Counted from the stretch's first letter, positions 51,081 through 63,207 are shown. The stretch is DNA of 64,000 bases from Nocardiopsis sp. CC223A (GCF_030766825.1 NZ_JASFDV010000015.1:1-64000), one strand, 5' to 3'. The notes: generated by a model from the letters alone, not told the origin. Numbers and translations are program-made.

Positions 51081-51207
51081 GCCCCCGTGTGCGGGGGGTC
51101 ATAAAACCCCACCACCACGGACGAAAACCATCAGTCGTGCGGCTCACACACGCCCGACCACGTGCCCGTGTACGTTTCAGTCTCTGGTTCGGGCCAGAAT
51201 TACGGAC

Positions 51208-53694
51208 ATGGCCCGTACAACTTCCCACCCCCCTGAGGATCTCGCCGAGAAGATCATCGACATCGACGTCTCGGAGGAAATGCGCGGCAGCTTCCTTGAG
51301 TACGCCTACTCGGTGATCTACCAGCGCGCCCTGCCCGACGCGCGCGACGGCATGAAGCCCGTCCAGCGCCGCATCCTGTACCAGATGAACGAAATGGGGC
51401 TGCGTCCGGAACGCGGGCACGTCAAGTGCGCCCGCGTGGTCGGTGAGGTGATGGGCCGCCTGCACCCTCATGGCGACTCCGCCATCTACGACGCGCTGGT
51501 GCGCCTGAGCCAGCCCTTCGCCATGCGCGTCCCCCTGGTGGACGGCCACGGCAACTTCGGCTCCCTGGGCGGCGACGACGCCCCCGCCGCCATGCGTTAC
51601 ACCGAGGCCCGCCTGGACCGGGCCGCCGAACTGCTCGTGTCGGGCATCGACGAGGACGTCGTCGACTTCAAGCCCAACTACGACGGCCAGGAGACCGAAC
51701 CCGAGGTCCTGCCCGCGGCCTTCCCGAACCTGCTGGTCAACGGTGCCTCCGGCATCGCGGTCGGCATGGCCACCAACATGGCCCCGCACAACCTGGGCGA
51801 GGTCATCGCGGCGGCCCGCCACCTCATCGCCCACCCCGAGGCCACCCTGGAGGAGCTCACCGAGTTCGTCCCGGGTCCGGACCTGCCCACCGGCGGCACC
51901 ATCGTCGGCCTGGACGGCATCCGCGACGCCTACCGGGCCGGGCGGGGCACGTTCAAGACCCGCGCCACCGTCGCCATCGAGAAGGTCAGCGCCCGGCGCA
52001 CCGGCCTGATCGTCACCGAGCTGCCCTACAACGTCGGCCCGGAGAAGGTCGTCGCCCGCATCAAGGAGCTGGTGCAGTCCAAGAAGCTCCAGGGCATCTC
52101 CGACCTGAAGGACCTGACCGACCGCACCCAGGGGCTGCGGTTGGTCATCGAGCTCAAGAACGGCTTCAACCCCGAGGCCGTCCTGGAGGAGCTCTACCGG
52201 CTGACGCCGATGGAGGAGTCCTTCGGCATCAACAACGTGGCCCTGGTCGACGGCCAGCCCCAGACCCTGGGCCTGCGCGAACTCCTCCAGGTCTACGTCG
52301 GCCACCGCCTGGAGGTCGTGCGCCGCCGCAGCGAGTTCCGTCGCCGCAAGCGCCGCGAGCGCCTGCACCTGGTGGACGGCCTGCTGGTGGCCCTGCTCGA
52401 CATCGACCGCGTCATCGCGCTCATCCGCGAGGCCGAGGACTCCACCGCGGCCCGCGAGTCGCTGATGGCGGCCTACAGCCTGTCGGACGTCCAGGCCCGC
52501 TACATCCTGGACACCCCGCTGCGCCGTCTGACCAGGTTCGACCGGCTGGAGCTGGAGACCGAGCGCGACCAGCTCAACAACGAGATCGACGAACTCACGT
52601 CGATCCTGGAGTCGGACAAGAAGCTGCGCCGGGTCGTCTCCAAGGAGCTGGGCGACGTCTCCAAGAAGTTCGCCACCCCGCGCCGCACGCAGCTGCGCGA
52701 GAGCGACGGAGCCTCCCGCGCCGCGGTGATCCCGCTGGAGATGGCCGACCAGCCCTGCCACGTGCTCATGGACGTGGACGGGCGGATCGGCCGCAGCAAG
52801 GGCGCCGCCCCGCCGCCCATGTTCGAGGGGCTGCGCGTGCGGCACGACGCGATCGCCGTTTCGGTGCCCACCACCTCCCGTTCGGACATCGGCCTGGTCA
52901 CCGACCTGGGCCGGATGATCCGCGTCCCGGTGGTGGAGCTGCCCGAGCTGCCCGACGAGGGCGAGGAGGCCCCGCCGCTGGCGTCGGGTCTGCCGGTCAC
53001 CGAGTTCGTCCAGCTCGACGGGGACGAACGGGTGGTGTCGGCGGTGTCCATGGACGCCTCCGGGCCCGGCTTCGTCCTGGGCACCGTCGCCGGCGTGGTC
53101 AAGCGGGTCGCCCCGGACTACCCGCCCAACAAGGACGACTTCGAGGTCATCACCCTCAAGGACGACGACCGGATCATCGGCGTCTCCCAGCTGTCCACGG
53201 GCGAGGAGGACCTGGCGTTCGTCACCTCCGAGGCCCAGCTGCTGCGTTTCCCCGCCTCCGCGGTGCGCCCGCAGGGCCGCCCGGCCGGCGGTGTGGCGGG
53301 CGTGCGCCTGCCGGAGGAGGCCCGCGTGCTGTGGTTCGGCGCGGTGAGCAGCCCCGACGACTCGGTGGTGGTCACCGTGTCCGGTGCGGGCAACGCGCTG
53401 GAGGGCACCCAGGCCGGAGCGGCCAAGGTCACCCCGTTCACCGCCTACCCGGCCAAGGGCCGCGCCACCGGCGGTGTACGCTGCCACCGCTACCTCAAGG
53501 GCGAGGACACCCTGCTCATGGCGTGGATCGGCCGGAATCCGGCGCGGGCCGCCCGCGCCGACGGCAGGCCGGTGCGCCTGCCCGACACGACCGAGCGTCG
53601 GGACGGGTCGGGTGAGGCTCTGCCGCGCGCGATCGTTACGGTAGGGAGTGGACGAACCGACTTCGGTATCACGGCACCGGGATCCGGGGCCTGA
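51208..53694 (+). CDS. parC: DNA topoisomerase IV subunit A (ParC-like)
   Basis: This 828-residue cleavage-and-rejoining subunit of a type II topoisomerase has the winged-helix/tower region [28 protein letters not shown], the [21 protein letters not shown] quinolone region, catalytic Tyr131 in [10 protein letters not shown] and the Ile-containing [10 protein letters not shown] segment. The C-terminal 330 residues form the DNA-wrapping beta-pinwheel but lack the GyrA box typical of gyrase. With ParE at 56381-58489 it should decatenate daughter chromosomes. Gyrase genes of actinomycetes lie at the origin, so this second pair is called topoisomerase IV. Confidence 0.9.
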   Translation: MARTTSHPPEDLAEKIIDIDVSEEMRGSFLEYAYSVIYQRALPDARDGMKPVQRRILYQMNEMGLRPERGHVKCARVVGEVMGRLHPHGDSAIYDALVRLSQPFAMRVPLVDGHGNFGSLGGDDAPAAMRYTEARLDRAAELLVSGIDEDVVDFKPNYDGQETEPEVLPAAFPNLLVNGASGIAVGMATNMAPHNLGEVIAAARHLIAHPEATLEELTEFVPGPDLPTGGTIVGLDGIRDAYRAGRGTFKTRATVAIEKVSARRTGLIVTELPYNVGPEKVVARIKELVQSKKLQGISDLKDLTDRTQGLRLVIELKNGFNPEAVLEELYRLTPMEESFGINNVALVDGQPQTLGLRELLQVYVGHRLEVVRRRSEFRRRKRRERLHLVDGLLVALLDIDRVIALIREAEDSTAARESLMAAYSLSDVQARYILDTPLRRLTRFDRLELETERDQLNNEIDELTSILESDKKLRRVVSKELGDVSKKFATPRRTQLRESDGASRAAVIPLEMADQPCHVLMDVDGRIGRSKGAAPPPMFEGLRVRHDAIAVSVPTTSRSDIGLVTDLGRMIRVPVVELPELPDEGEEAPPLASGLPVTEFVQLDGDERVVSAVSMDASGPGFVLGTVAGVVKRVAPDYPPNKDDFEVITLKDDDRIIGVSQLSTGEEDLAFVTSEAQLLRFPASAVRPQGRPAGGVAGVRLPEEARVLWFGAVSSPDDSVVVTVSGAGNALEGTQAGAAKVTPFTAYPAKGRATGGVRCHRYLKGEDTLLMAWIGRNPARAARADGRPVRLPDTTERRDGSGEALPRAIVTVGSGRTDFGITAPGSGA

Positions 53695-53706
53695 GGAAGC
53701 CGCAAC

Positions 53707-53744
53707 ATGCCGTGCACATCGACCTGGTTCGATGTGCACGGCAT
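53707..53744 (+). terminator. 16-bp-stem terminator after parC
   Basis: ATGCCGTGCACATCGA pairs perfectly with its complement across a 6-base loop, 13 bases after the parC stop, then a short T-containing tail. Confidence 0.85.
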
Positions 53745-53773
53745 CGTCTTGAGCACGGAAAGAGGGGGACTTC

Positions 53774-54304
53774 ATGGGCAACGGCAGCGGGAGCAGCCCG
53801 GCGGGCGGGGCGTTCGACGACGTCATCGCCGCCAACGACGACTACGCGTCCCGGTATTCGCTGGCCGGGCTCAAGCCCGTCGCCGCGCGCGGTCTGGCCC
53901 TGGTGACCTGCATGGACTCCAGGATCGAGCCGCTGGACATGCTGGGTCTCAAGCCCGGTGACGCCAAGATCCTGCGCAACGCGGGCGCCCGGGTCACCGA
54001 TGACACCCTGCGGACCCTGGTGCTGGCCGTGTACCTGCTGGGGGTGGAGCGGGTGCTGGTCCTGCCGCACACCCGCTGCAAGATGGCGTCCGTGCCCAGC
54101 GACGACGCGGTGCACGACACCATCCTGGAGGAGTACGGGGTGGACACCCGCAGCCTGGAGTTCCACACCGACAACGACCAGTTGGGGGCGCTGCGGCACG
54201 ACCTGGAGCGCATCCGCCACCACCCGCTGCTGCCCGCCGGGCTGCCGGTGGCGGGGGCGATCTACGACGTGGACACCGGGCGGATCTCTCCCGTCGACCT
54301 CTGA
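53774..54304 (+). CDS. Beta-class carbonic anhydrase-like protein
   Basis: This 176-residue zinc enzyme interconverts carbon dioxide and bicarbonate. Zinc ligands are visible as the first Cys and dyad in VTCMDSRIEP (Cys-x-Asp-x-Arg) and His and Cys in VLPHTRCKMAS. It belongs to the short actinobacterial subgroup (like Mycobacterium Rv1284) with NAGARVTDDTLRTLVLAVYLLG. ATG 53774 follows AGAGGGGGA. It is preceded by the parC terminator and so is independently expressed. Confidence 0.92.
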   Translation: MGNGSGSSPAGGAFDDVIAANDDYASRYSLAGLKPVAARGLALVTCMDSRIEPLDMLGLKPGDAKILRNAGARVTDDTLRTLVLAVYLLGVERVLVLPHTRCKMASVPSDDAVHDTILEEYGVDTRSLEFHTDNDQLGALRHDLERIRHHPLLPAGLPVAGAIYDVDTGRISPVDL

Positions 54305-54419
54305 GAGGGGGCTCACGGGCGTGTGCGCCCCCGGTGACCGGGGATCAATCAGGGGAATGCGGTCATCTCCCCGACCGTTTGACCCGAGGACGGCCCCCGT
54401 GCCGCCGGGAGGAGCACTC

Positions 54420-54746
54420 GTGGAAGAGAGCACGTACGACATCTTCAACCGCGCCCGCATGTTCATGGAGCTGGGCGACCCCATCTACGCGGCCAAAACC
54501 CTGGAACCGGCGGTGGAGGACGAGCCCGAGAGCCGTTCCCTGCTGGAGCTTCTCGGCCGCGCCTACTTCCACTCCGCACAGTTGACCAAGGCGGAGCGGA
54601 CGTTCCGCCGGATCATCGAACTCGACCCGGTGGACCACTGGGCGCACATCGCGCTCGCCCGCACCCTGGAACGCCAGAGCAGGCACGACGAGGCGGCCAC
54701 CTACCGCCGTATGCACGCGGTGATGTCGGGCGGCTCGCTCGACTGA
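54420..54746 (+). CDS. Small TPR-repeat protein
   Basis: This 108-residue protein consists of three tetratricopeptide-like helical hairpins (YDIFNRARMFMELGDPIYAAKTLEPAV, SLLELLGRAYFHSAQLTKAERTFRRIIELDP, WAHIALARTLERQSRHDEAATYRRMH; given by key parts GDPIYAAKTL, LTKAERTFRR, RHDEAATYRR). It should bind another protein; the partner is unknown. GTG 54420 has GGGAGGAG upstream; ATG 54357 would add 21 residues. Confidence 0.85.
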   Translation: MEESTYDIFNRARMFMELGDPIYAAKTLEPAVEDEPESRSLLELLGRAYFHSAQLTKAERTFRRIIELDPVDHWAHIALARTLERQSRHDEAATYRRMHAVMSGGSLD

Positions 54747-54764
54747 GGCCGCCCGCGCAGACGG

Positions 54765-54789
54765 CCCCCGGGACGTGCGGTCCCGGGGG
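54765..54789 (+). terminator. Hairpin terminator after TPR gene
   Basis: CCCCCGGGAC pairs with GTCCCGGGGG over a 5-base loop, 19 bases after the stop. Confidence 0.7.
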
Positions 54790-54821
54790 TCTCGCCGTAC
54801 GTGCCCGCTACCCTGCTGGTC

Positions 54822-55946
54822 ATGGCACCTTCGACAGACCCCGACGGCACCCCCTGGGTGGACCGATGCAGCGACTCGCGGCGCTCCTGGGCCGACGAGG
54901 CGGTCCGCAAGGTGACCGCGGACGCGAACCGCTCGGCCGACACGCACCTGCACGTGTTCCCGCTGCCCCCCGAGTGGGGCATCGACCTCTACCTCAAGGA
55001 CGAGTCGGTCCACCCCACCGGCAGCCTCAAGCACCGGCTGGCCCGGTCCCTGTTCCTGTACGGGCTGGCCAACGGGTGGATCGAGGAGGGCACCACGATC
55101 GTGGAGGCCAGCTCCGGCTCCACCGCGGTGTCGGAGGCGTACTTCGCGCGACTGCTGGGCCTGGACTTCGTCACGGTCATCCCCCGCAGGACGAGCCCGG
55201 AGAAGATCGCCCTGATCGAGCGCTACGGGGGCCGCTGCCACTTCGTGGACTCCCCGCCGGACATGTACTCCGAGGCGGAGCGGCTGGCCGCGGAGAGCGG
55301 CGGTCACTACATGGACCAGTTCACCTACGCCGAGCGGGCGACGGACTGGCGTGGCAACAACAACATCGCCGAGTCGATCTTCGAGCAGCTGTCGATGGAG
55401 CGGCACCCGTGCCCGGACTGGATCGTGGTGGGCGCCGGCACCGGCGGCACCTCTGCGACGATCGGCCGCTACCTGCGCTACAAGCGGCTGCACACCCGGC
55501 TGGCGGTGGTGGACCCGGAGAACTCGGCGTTCTTCCCGGGGTGGGTGACCGGCGCCGCGGACTACGGGACGGGGATGCCCTCGCGCATCGAGGGGATCGG
55601 CCGCCCGCGCATGGAGCCGAGCTTCGTGCCGTCGGTGATCGACCTGATGATGCCGGTGCCCGACGCGGCGAGCATCGCCGCCATGCGTCACCTGTACGAC
55701 CGCACCGGCCTGTCGGCGGGCGGCTCCACCGGGACCAACCTGTGGGGCGTGTGGCACCTGGTGGCCCGAATGCGCGCAGAGGGCCGTCGGGGCAGCGTGG
55801 TGACCCTGATCTGCGACGGCGGCGAACGCTACCGGCACAGCTACTACAACGACGCCTGGGTGGCCGAGCGCGACCTGGACCCCGCCCCGTACCGGGACGC
55901 CATCGACCGCTTCCTCGACGACGGTGTCTGGGCCCCGCCCGCCTGA
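54822..55946 (+). CDS. PLP-dependent cysteine synthase/desulfhydrase family protein
   Basis: This 374-residue fold-type II PLP enzyme carries its cofactor Lys in TGSLKHRLA, the phosphate-binding [12 protein letters not shown] and [16 protein letters not shown] near the substrate site. It resembles the long actinobacterial cysteine synthase-like group that includes Mycobacterium Cds1, a cysteine desulfhydrase, rather than biosynthetic CysK. ATG 54822 lacks a ribosome site but has TACCCT 7 bases upstream, the pattern of a leaderless promoter. Confidence 0.88.
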   Translation: MAPSTDPDGTPWVDRCSDSRRSWADEAVRKVTADANRSADTHLHVFPLPPEWGIDLYLKDESVHPTGSLKHRLARSLFLYGLANGWIEEGTTIVEASSGSTAVSEAYFARLLGLDFVTVIPRRTSPEKIALIERYGGRCHFVDSPPDMYSEAERLAAESGGHYMDQFTYAERATDWRGNNNIAESIFEQLSMERHPCPDWIVVGAGTGGTSATIGRYLRYKRLHTRLAVVDPENSAFFPGWVTGAADYGTGMPSRIEGIGRPRMEPSFVPSVIDLMMPVPDAASIAAMRHLYDRTGLSAGGSTGTNLWGVWHLVARMRAEGRRGSVVTLICDGGERYRHSYYNDAWVAERDLDPAPYRDAIDRFLDDGVWAPPA

Positions 55947-56380
55947 CCGTGAGGATGTAGATGGCACCGCTCGCGGGTCTGACCCGCCGCCTGGCTGACG
56001 CCCCGGCTGTCCTGATGGGGAATCGTCGACCCACCGGGCGGTGCCGCCACACGCGCGGCCGAAGAACAGCTCCTACAAGCCACTTGACATCTATAGGAGC
56101 TTCCCCGGTACGGCACCGGGCCCCGGGGGGAGACACCTCGGGTTCCAGCGGTGGTCGCGACACCCTGGCTTCGGGGAGGTTGCGACCACCGTGTCGTTCT
56201 CGAAGCAGGCACCGGCCCGTCTGCGAGCACGGTTCCTGGAACGGATGGCCGATGGCGGCGGTGTCACCGAGGTCGCCCGATCCCCGGGCGTCGACCGCGA
56301 CACCGTGTTCGGGTGGGCCGCCCGCCGGGGGTGGCGGCGGGCGGGCCGAAGCGGAGCGGAGGTCCGGAAGAGCAACGCCT
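55947..56380. other. 434-bp gap between cysteine synthase-like gene and parE
   Basis: The first 240 bases hold no supported gene; codon bias is poor in every frame. From 56191 a transposase-like helix-turn-helix fragment begins and runs into the parE 3' end. The region looks like the scar of an insertion sequence. Confidence 0.5.
56191..56380 (+). pseudogene. Remnant of a transposase N-terminus
   Basis: From GTG 56191 the frame reads VSFSKQAPARLRARFLERMA, then GGVTEVARSPGVDRDTVFGWAARRG. This is a helix-turn-helix of the kind opening IS30-like and IS3-like transposases (small start, repetitive Arg, then VxRxTVxxWA). The frame then continues only as low-complexity Arg-rich codons across the end of parE. 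No catalytic DDE core or terminal repeats are seen nearby. Confidence 0.5.
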
Positions 56381-58489
56381 CTACGCGTCGATGCGGGCGA
56401 CGTCCAGCTCCTGGGCACCCTGCTGGATGAACCGGCGGCGCGGCGCGACCTCGTTGCCCATGAGCAGGTTGAACACGTTGGCGGCCTCCTCCGCCTGCTC
56501 CACCCGGATGCGGCGCAGGGTGCGGTACCGCGGGTCCATGGTGGTCTCGGCCAGCTGGTCGGCGTCCATCTCGCCCAGACCCTTGTAGCGCTGCACCGGC
56601 TCCTTCCAGGAGATGCCGCGCTTCTCCAGGTCCAGCAGGGTGCGCGTCAGCTCGGCGTCGGAGTACGTGTAGATGTACTTGTCCTCGGGCTTGGCGCCCC
56701 GCTTGCGGCGGGTGTTGGTGAGCTCGATGCGGTGCAGCGGCGGAACCGCGGCGAACACCCGGCCCGCCTCCAGCATCGGCCGCATGTAGCGGTAGATGAG
56801 GGTGAGCAGCAGACAGCGGATGTGCGCGCCGTCCACGTCGGCGTCGGCCATGAGGATGACCCGGCCGTAGCGGGCGGCGTCGAGGTCGAAGCTGCGCCCC
56901 GAGCCGGCGCCGATCACCTGGATGATGGCGGCGCACTCGGCGTTCTTGAGCATGTCGGCGACCGACGACTTCTGCACGTTGAGGATCTTGCCGCGGATGG
57001 GCAGCAGCGCCTGGAACTCCGAGTCGCGGGCCAGCTTGGCGGTGCCCAGCGCCGAGTCCCCCTCGACGATGAACAGTTCGCTGCGGTCCAGGCCCTCGCT
57101 GCGGCAGTCCACCAGCTTGGCGGGCAGTGCCGAGTTCTCCAGGGCGTTCTTGCGCCGCTGGGTCTCACGCTGCTGGCGGGCGGCCAGGCGGGCCTTCGCG
57201 GCGTTGACCACCTTCTCCATGACGGTGCGGGCCTTGGCCTTGTCCGCCCTGTTGGTGGAGGTGAGGAATTCGCGCAGTTCCCGGCCGACCACCTGGGAGA
57301 CGATGCGGGCGGCCGCGGAGGTGCCCAGGATCTCCTTGGTCTGGCCCTCGAACTGGGGCTCGGGCAGGCGGACGGTGACGACCGCGGTGAGGCCCTCCTG
57401 GGTGTCGTCCTTGGTGACGGGGTCATCGCTGTTCTTGAGCAGCTTGACGGCGCGCAGCTGGTCGTTGATGACCCGGACCAGGGCCCGCTCGAACCCGGTG
57501 ATGTGGGTGCCGCCCTTGGGGGTGGCGATGACGTTGACGAAGGAGCGGACCGTGGTGTCGTAGCCGGTGCCCCAGCGCAGGGCGACGTCGACGTCCAGGC
57601 GGCGCTCCACGTCGGCGGGGACCATGTGCCCGGCGTCGTCGAGCACGGGAACGGTCTCGGTGAAGTTGCCGCTGCCCTGGATGCGCAGCACGTCGCTGAC
57701 CGCATCATCGGGTGCCAGGAAGGTGCAGAACTCGCTGATTCCGCCGTCGAAGCGGAACTCCTCCTCGAAGGGCTGGTCCTCGCCCTCCACGCGCTCGTCG
57801 CGCACGGAGATGGTGAGCCCCGGCACCAGGAAGGCGGTCTGGCGTGCCCGCTCCAGCAGGGACTCCCGGGCGATCTCGGCGCCCTTGATGAAGATCTGCA
57901 TGTCCGGCCAGAACCGGATGCGGGTGCCGGTGAGCTTCTTCGCGATCTTGCGGAACTGCTCCAGGCCCGAGACGGCGGTGAACTCGGCGTCGGGCCCGGC
58001 CCCCGCGAAGCGGCCGGGGATGCCGCGGCGGAAGGAGAGGCCGTGGGTGTGGCCCTGGCGGTCGACCTCCACGTCGACGCGGGCGGACAGGGCGTTGACC
58101 ACGGAGGCGCCGACGCCGTGCAGACCGCCGGAGGCGGTGTAGGAGCCGGTGCCGAACTTGCCGCCGGCGTGCAGCTTGGTCATGACCAGTTCCACACCGG
58201 ACAGCCCGCTCTTGGGCTCGATGTCGACGGGGATGCCGCGGCCGTCGTCGGCCACCGACACCGAGCCGTCGTTGTGCAGGACGACGTCGATGCGCGTGCA
58301 GTAGCCGCCCAGGGCCTCGTCGACGGAGTTGTCGATGATCTCCCACATGCAGTGGGTGAGGCCGCGGCTGTCGGTGGAGCCGATGTACATGCCCGGCCGT
58401 TTGCGCACCGCTTCAAGACCTTCGAGGACCGACAGGTGTCGGGCGGAATAGTCCTCGGGGTCGTGGACGGCTGCGGTCAAGGCGGTCAC
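56381..58489 (-). CDS. parE: DNA topoisomerase IV subunit B (ParE-like)
   Basis: This 702-residue ATPase subunit of the type II topoisomerase has GHKL motifs WEIIDNSVDEA, VADDGRGIPVDI and GGLHGVGASVVNAL. A transducer domain follows, then the TOPRIM domain with EGDSALGTAK and DADVDGAHIRCLLLT, and QRYKGLGEMDADQL near the end. GTG 58489 follows AGGAGAT. With ParC (51208) it forms the enzyme that separates replicated chromosomes. Confidence 0.93.
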   Translation of the reverse strand: MTALTAAVHDPEDYSARHLSVLEGLEAVRKRPGMYIGSTDSRGLTHCMWEIIDNSVDEALGGYCTRIDVVLHNDGSVSVADDGRGIPVDIEPKSGLSGVELVMTKLHAGGKFGTGSYTASGGLHGVGASVVNALSARVDVEVDRQGHTHGLSFRRGIPGRFAGAGPDAEFTAVSGLEQFRKIAKKLTGTRIRFWPDMQIFIKGAEIARESLLERARQTAFLVPGLTISVRDERVEGEDQPFEEEFRFDGGISEFCTFLAPDDAVSDVLRIQGSGNFTETVPVLDDAGHMVPADVERRLDVDVALRWGTGYDTTVRSFVNVIATPKGGTHITGFERALVRVINDQLRAVKLLKNSDDPVTKDDTQEGLTAVVTVRLPEPQFEGQTKEILGTSAAARIVSQVVGRELREFLTSTNRADKAKARTVMEKVVNAAKARLAARQQRETQRRKNALENSALPAKLVDCRSEGLDRSELFIVEGDSALGTAKLARDSEFQALLPIRGKILNVQKSSVADMLKNAECAAIIQVIGAGSGRSFDLDAARYGRVILMADADVDGAHIRCLLLTLIYRYMRPMLEAGRVFAAVPPLHRIELTNTRRKRGAKPEDKYIYTYSDAELTRTLLDLEKRGISWKEPVQRYKGLGEMDADQLAETTMDPRYRTLRRIRVEQAEEAANVFNLLMGNEVAPRRRFIQQGAQELDVARIDA

Positions 58490-58976
58490 TCGGACATCTC
58501 CTGCGTCTTGAGGGCCATCGGGGCTCGGATACGGTGCGTGCCCTTTGTACCGCGCCGCACCGACGAAAAGGTCCAGGCCACGGCGTACGGGTCGGTTCAC
58601 CTCGTGCACCGAGGGAGGTTCGGGCGGGTTCGTACGGGTCCGGCAGCGGTGCCGGACGGTCGCCCGGGGCGGGTCCGCGGCGACCGGGAACACCGCGGAG
58701 AGCGGGTGACGGCGGTCGGCAGGGTCCTGCCCCGCGCGAGACTACCACCTCCGGTGGATGCGACCTGGATACTCCCCTTTTCCGGGGATGCGTCGGGCGT
58801 TCAGGGGGTACAACGAGGAGTAGAAACGACGAGCGGCCTCAAAGGCCCCAAAGGGAGATATCCAGGCACCAATCAGGCGGATTCCGCTGTCGGCGTACAC
58901 GGCCCCGGGTTGGGAACGTCTGGGTCGGGTTAGATGTTGTCTGAGGTGACCGACGCCGAGTATTGAGGATGGCGAA
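58490..58976. other. 487-bp divergent regulatory region of parE and DUF7455 gene
   Basis: No gene is supported. The side near parE should hold its promoter. On the plus side a weak TTGGGA (58910) and TAGATG (58931) pair precedes the DUF7455 start, and a small hairpin CTCCCCTTTTCCGGGGA lies around 58771-58787. Confidence 0.4.
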
Positions 58977-59183
58977 GTGACTGGAACCCTTGCCCCCACC
59001 CAGCCGCTGACGGCTGCTGACCGTTGCGACCGCTGTGGTGCACAGGCTTACGTTCGGGTGCTGCTGAACTCCGGTGGCGAGCTGCTGTTCTGCGCGCACC
59101 ACATGCGCAAGCACGACGATTCCCTCCGAAAGATCGCTTCGGACATCCAGGATGAGACCGACAAGCTCAACGACGACAAGTAG
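58977..59183 (+). CDS. DUF7455 small zinc-ribbon-like protein
   Basis: This 68-residue protein with CDRCGAQAYVRVLL and ELLFCAHHMRKHDD has a Cys2-Cys-His pattern that should bind zinc. It matches a family of tiny conserved actinobacterial proteins encoded next to parE and hrdB. The function is unknown. The start is GTG with GAGGATGG upstream. Confidence 0.92.
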   Translation: MTGTLAPTQPLTAADRCDRCGAQAYVRVLLNSGGELLFCAHHMRKHDDSLRKIASDIQDETDKLNDDK

Positions 59184-59204
59184 CGTCGGTCACACGACAC
59201 GGGC

Positions 59205-59239
59205 ACGGGCGGCGGTCCCCATCGGGGGCCGCCGCCCGT
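59205..59239. terminator. Bidirectional terminator
   Basis: ACGGGCGGCGG pairs with CCGCCGCCCGT, extended inward by C/G pairs, between the convergent DUF7455 and GNAT genes. Confidence 0.75.
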
Positions 59240-59264
59240 CGCGTGCCCGGACCCCGGTCCGCCC

Positions 59265-59936
59265 TCAGGCCAGGACGCGGCTGTGGTACCCGGACACTTC
59301 GGCGAACCCGAAGCCCTCGTAGAGGCGGCGCGCCGCCGTGTTCTCCGTCACCACGCACAGGTAGGCGTCGGTGGCGCCCTTGTCGTGGGCCTGCGCCAGC
59401 AGATCGGCCAGGATCGCCGAGGCGACGCCCCGGCGCCGGGCGGCGGGGGCGGTGACCATGGCGCAGATCGCCGCCGAACCACCCGACAGCACCGCACAGC
59501 CCCGGCCCGCACCGTCGGGCGCGGTCCCGTACAGCGCGGTGGTCCCGCGCAGGATGCGGGCGATCACGTCCGCCCCGGCCGGACCGTGGGCGAGCCAGTC
59601 GGCCCCGGGCGCGGTGGCGACCACCGTGGTGCCGGGGGCCGCCGGGCGCTCCCGCGGTTCCCGGGCCAGCACCAGGGCGGGCTCCACCACCGCGTACCCG
59701 TGCCGTTCCAGGCGGGCGTCCGCGTCCTCCTCCCCCGGCCACACCTGGGCGCAGGGGGTGAGCCCCCGCCCCCGGTAGAACGCGGTGACCCCGGCCGGGT
59801 CCGCGTCGGGGGCCAGGAGCAGGGCGCTGTTGGCGCGCTTGGTCACACCCTCTGCGGTACCGAACCGCCACCCGCCGCGCTCGACGACCTCGAACGCGGG
59901 CCAGTCCCGCGCCACCCGCGCCGCCCACTCGTGCAT
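59265..59936 (-). CDS. GNAT family N-acetyltransferase
   Basis: This 223-residue protein has a divergent N-terminal half and a typical GNAT C-terminal half: AICAMVTAPAARRRGVASAILADLLAQA (acetyl-CoA loop RRRGVA) and TENTAARRLYEGFGF (motif B). The substrate is not predictable. ATG 59936 follows AAGGGA; ATG 59999 would add 21 residues. It is divergent from the YaaA gene. Confidence 0.87.
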   Translation of the reverse strand: MHEWAARVARDWPAFEVVERGGWRFGTAEGVTKRANSALLLAPDADPAGVTAFYRGRGLTPCAQVWPGEEDADARLERHGYAVVEPALVLAREPRERPAAPGTTVVATAPGADWLAHGPAGADVIARILRGTTALYGTAPDGAGRGCAVLSGGSAAICAMVTAPAARRRGVASAILADLLAQAHDKGATDAYLCVVTENTAARRLYEGFGFAEVSGYHSRVLA

Positions 59937-60065
59937 GCCCGCCGTCCCTTCACCGCCGAAAGCGGCGATCCTAGCGGGCCGCGGCCCCGCTCCGGCCACC
60001 GGGGCGATCCCGACGACCTAGCATGTGGACCGACCACCCCGTCCGAACCTGGAGACCGTTCGATC

Positions 60066-60890
60066 ATGCTCATCCTGCTGCCGCCGTCCGAGGGCAAGGC
60101 CACCTCCGGCACCGGACCCGCCGTGGACCCGGAGTCCCTGGTACTGCCCGCGCTGGCCCCCGCCCGCCGGGAGGTCCTGGCGGCGCTGGAGGAGCTGTGC
60201 TCCGGGCCGGAGGACACGGCCCTGGAGGTGCTGGGGCTCAGCCCGGGGCAGGCCGACGCGATCAAGCGGGACCTGGACGCGGCCACCGCGCCGACCCTGC
60301 GCGCCGCCGACCTGTACACCGGCGTCCTCTACGACCGCCTGGGCCTGCCGGAGCTGCTCCGGGAGCACCCGGACCGCGTCCGGGAGCGGGTACTGGTCTT
60401 CTCCGGGCTGTGGGGCGTGGTCGGTCCCGGCGACGCACTGCCGCCCTACCGGCTGTCGATGGGTGTGAAGCTGCCGCCGCTGGGCGGGCTGGGCGCCTAC
60501 TGGCGCAAGGCCATGGCCGCCCCGCTGGGCGAGCTGGCCGCGGACCGGCTGCTGGTGGACTGCCGGTCGGCGACCTACGCCGCCGCGTTCAGGCCCCGGG
60601 GCGCCGCCGCCGAGCGGCTGGTGTCGGTGCGGGTGCTGCGCGAACAGGTCGTCGGCGGACGGGTCGAGCGTTCGGTGGTCAGCCACATGGCCAAGGCCAC
60701 CCGGGGCGACATCGCCCGGTCACTGCTGGCCGACGGGGTCGAGGCGGCCGACGTGGCGGAGCTGGCCGCGGCGCTGCGGGACCTGGGGCACACGGTGGAG
60801 ACACCGGAGGCGAAGCCCGGGGCCCCGCGGGTCCTCGACGTGGTCGTGCGCGACCGAGCCCGGGCCCCGATGTCGCCCTGCGTGGGATAA
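60066..60890 (+). CDS. yaaA: YaaA/DUF328 family peroxide-stress protein
   Basis: This 274-residue protein opens with MLILLPPSEGKA, diagnostic of the YaaA family. Further conserved blocks are FSGLWGVVGPGDALPPYRLSMGVKLP (key LWGVVGPGDALPPYRL), LVDCRSATYAAAF and SHMAKATRGDIAR. E. coli YaaA lowers free intracellular iron and limits DNA damage during hydrogen peroxide stress and has a DNA-binding helix-hairpin-helix region. The start ATG at 60066 is clear from homology although its ribosome site is weak. Confidence 0.93.
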   Translation: MLILLPPSEGKATSGTGPAVDPESLVLPALAPARREVLAALEELCSGPEDTALEVLGLSPGQADAIKRDLDAATAPTLRAADLYTGVLYDRLGLPELLREHPDRVRERVLVFSGLWGVVGPGDALPPYRLSMGVKLPPLGGLGAYWRKAMAAPLGELAADRLLVDCRSATYAAAFRPRGAAAERLVSVRVLREQVVGGRVERSVVSHMAKATRGDIARSLLADGVEAADVAELAAALRDLGHTVETPEAKPGAPRVLDVVVRDRARAPMSPCVG

Positions 60891-61093
60891 CGAGCCGACG
60901 TCGCGACTTTATCCCGCACCTACAGGCGCTGCGCGAGCATGGGCGGTGTCGGATGGACGACGGAACACACCTGGGATCGAATCACCGCGGCCGGGCGGTA
61001 CCCGGTCCGGTCCGCGCGTGTGGGAACGCGCGGACCGACGGTGCGGAACGCGGGCGTCGCCACACCCGTCGACCGACGAAGGCACCGCGCAAG

Positions 61094-61132
61094 CCGTGTG
61101 CCCTCCCGTTCTGCGAACGGGAGGGCACACGG
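61094..61132 (-). terminator. 18-bp-stem terminator of hrdB
   Basis: CCGTGTGCCCTCCCGTTC pairs perfectly with its complement over TGC, 39 bases beyond the hrdB stop. Confidence 0.85.
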
Positions 61133-61170
61133 GTTCGGTCCGTTTCAGACCACGGCGTACTCGGGACGCC

Positions 61171-62892
<1,722 letters not shown>

Positions 62893-63207
62893 AAACACCT
62901 CTCGAACGGACGTGTGGCGAGATTGTCGGACCCGGTGGTCCGCCTGGCCGGGACCGGGCACCGCGCCCTCTCCCGCCTGCGGCCTGGGATCGTCCCCGCC
63001 GGGGCGGGGAAGCCGTTTGTCTTTCAAGCGTATGCGCTCTCGGAGATCATTCCCCGCAGGAGACGCACGGTGAGCGGTCGGCTCTCCGGGCGGCTGCGCG
63101 GAATCATCCCCGTGCGGGGCGGAACGGCTTCTTCACTGTAGGCAAAGGAATGGACTTGTTCGTACGGTCCACCGCTCCTCCTCACGGTGGCCTCCTCCGT
63201 ACGCGAC
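62893..63207 (-). other. 315-bp upstream region of hrdB
   Basis: No gene is supported here. It separates the phosphatase stop (63208) from hrdB and must hold the hrdB promoter. On the minus strand a TACGCT hexamer (about 63030) is a possible -10, and GGAAT motifs nearby (about 63047) recall stress-sigma promoters known before hrdB in Streptomyces, but spacing to a GTT element is not right. Confidence 0.4.

Noticed and set aside
56381-58933. Long plus-strand frame opposite parE
   Set aside because: It is an antisense shadow; ParE motifs on the minus strand leave no doubt about the real gene.
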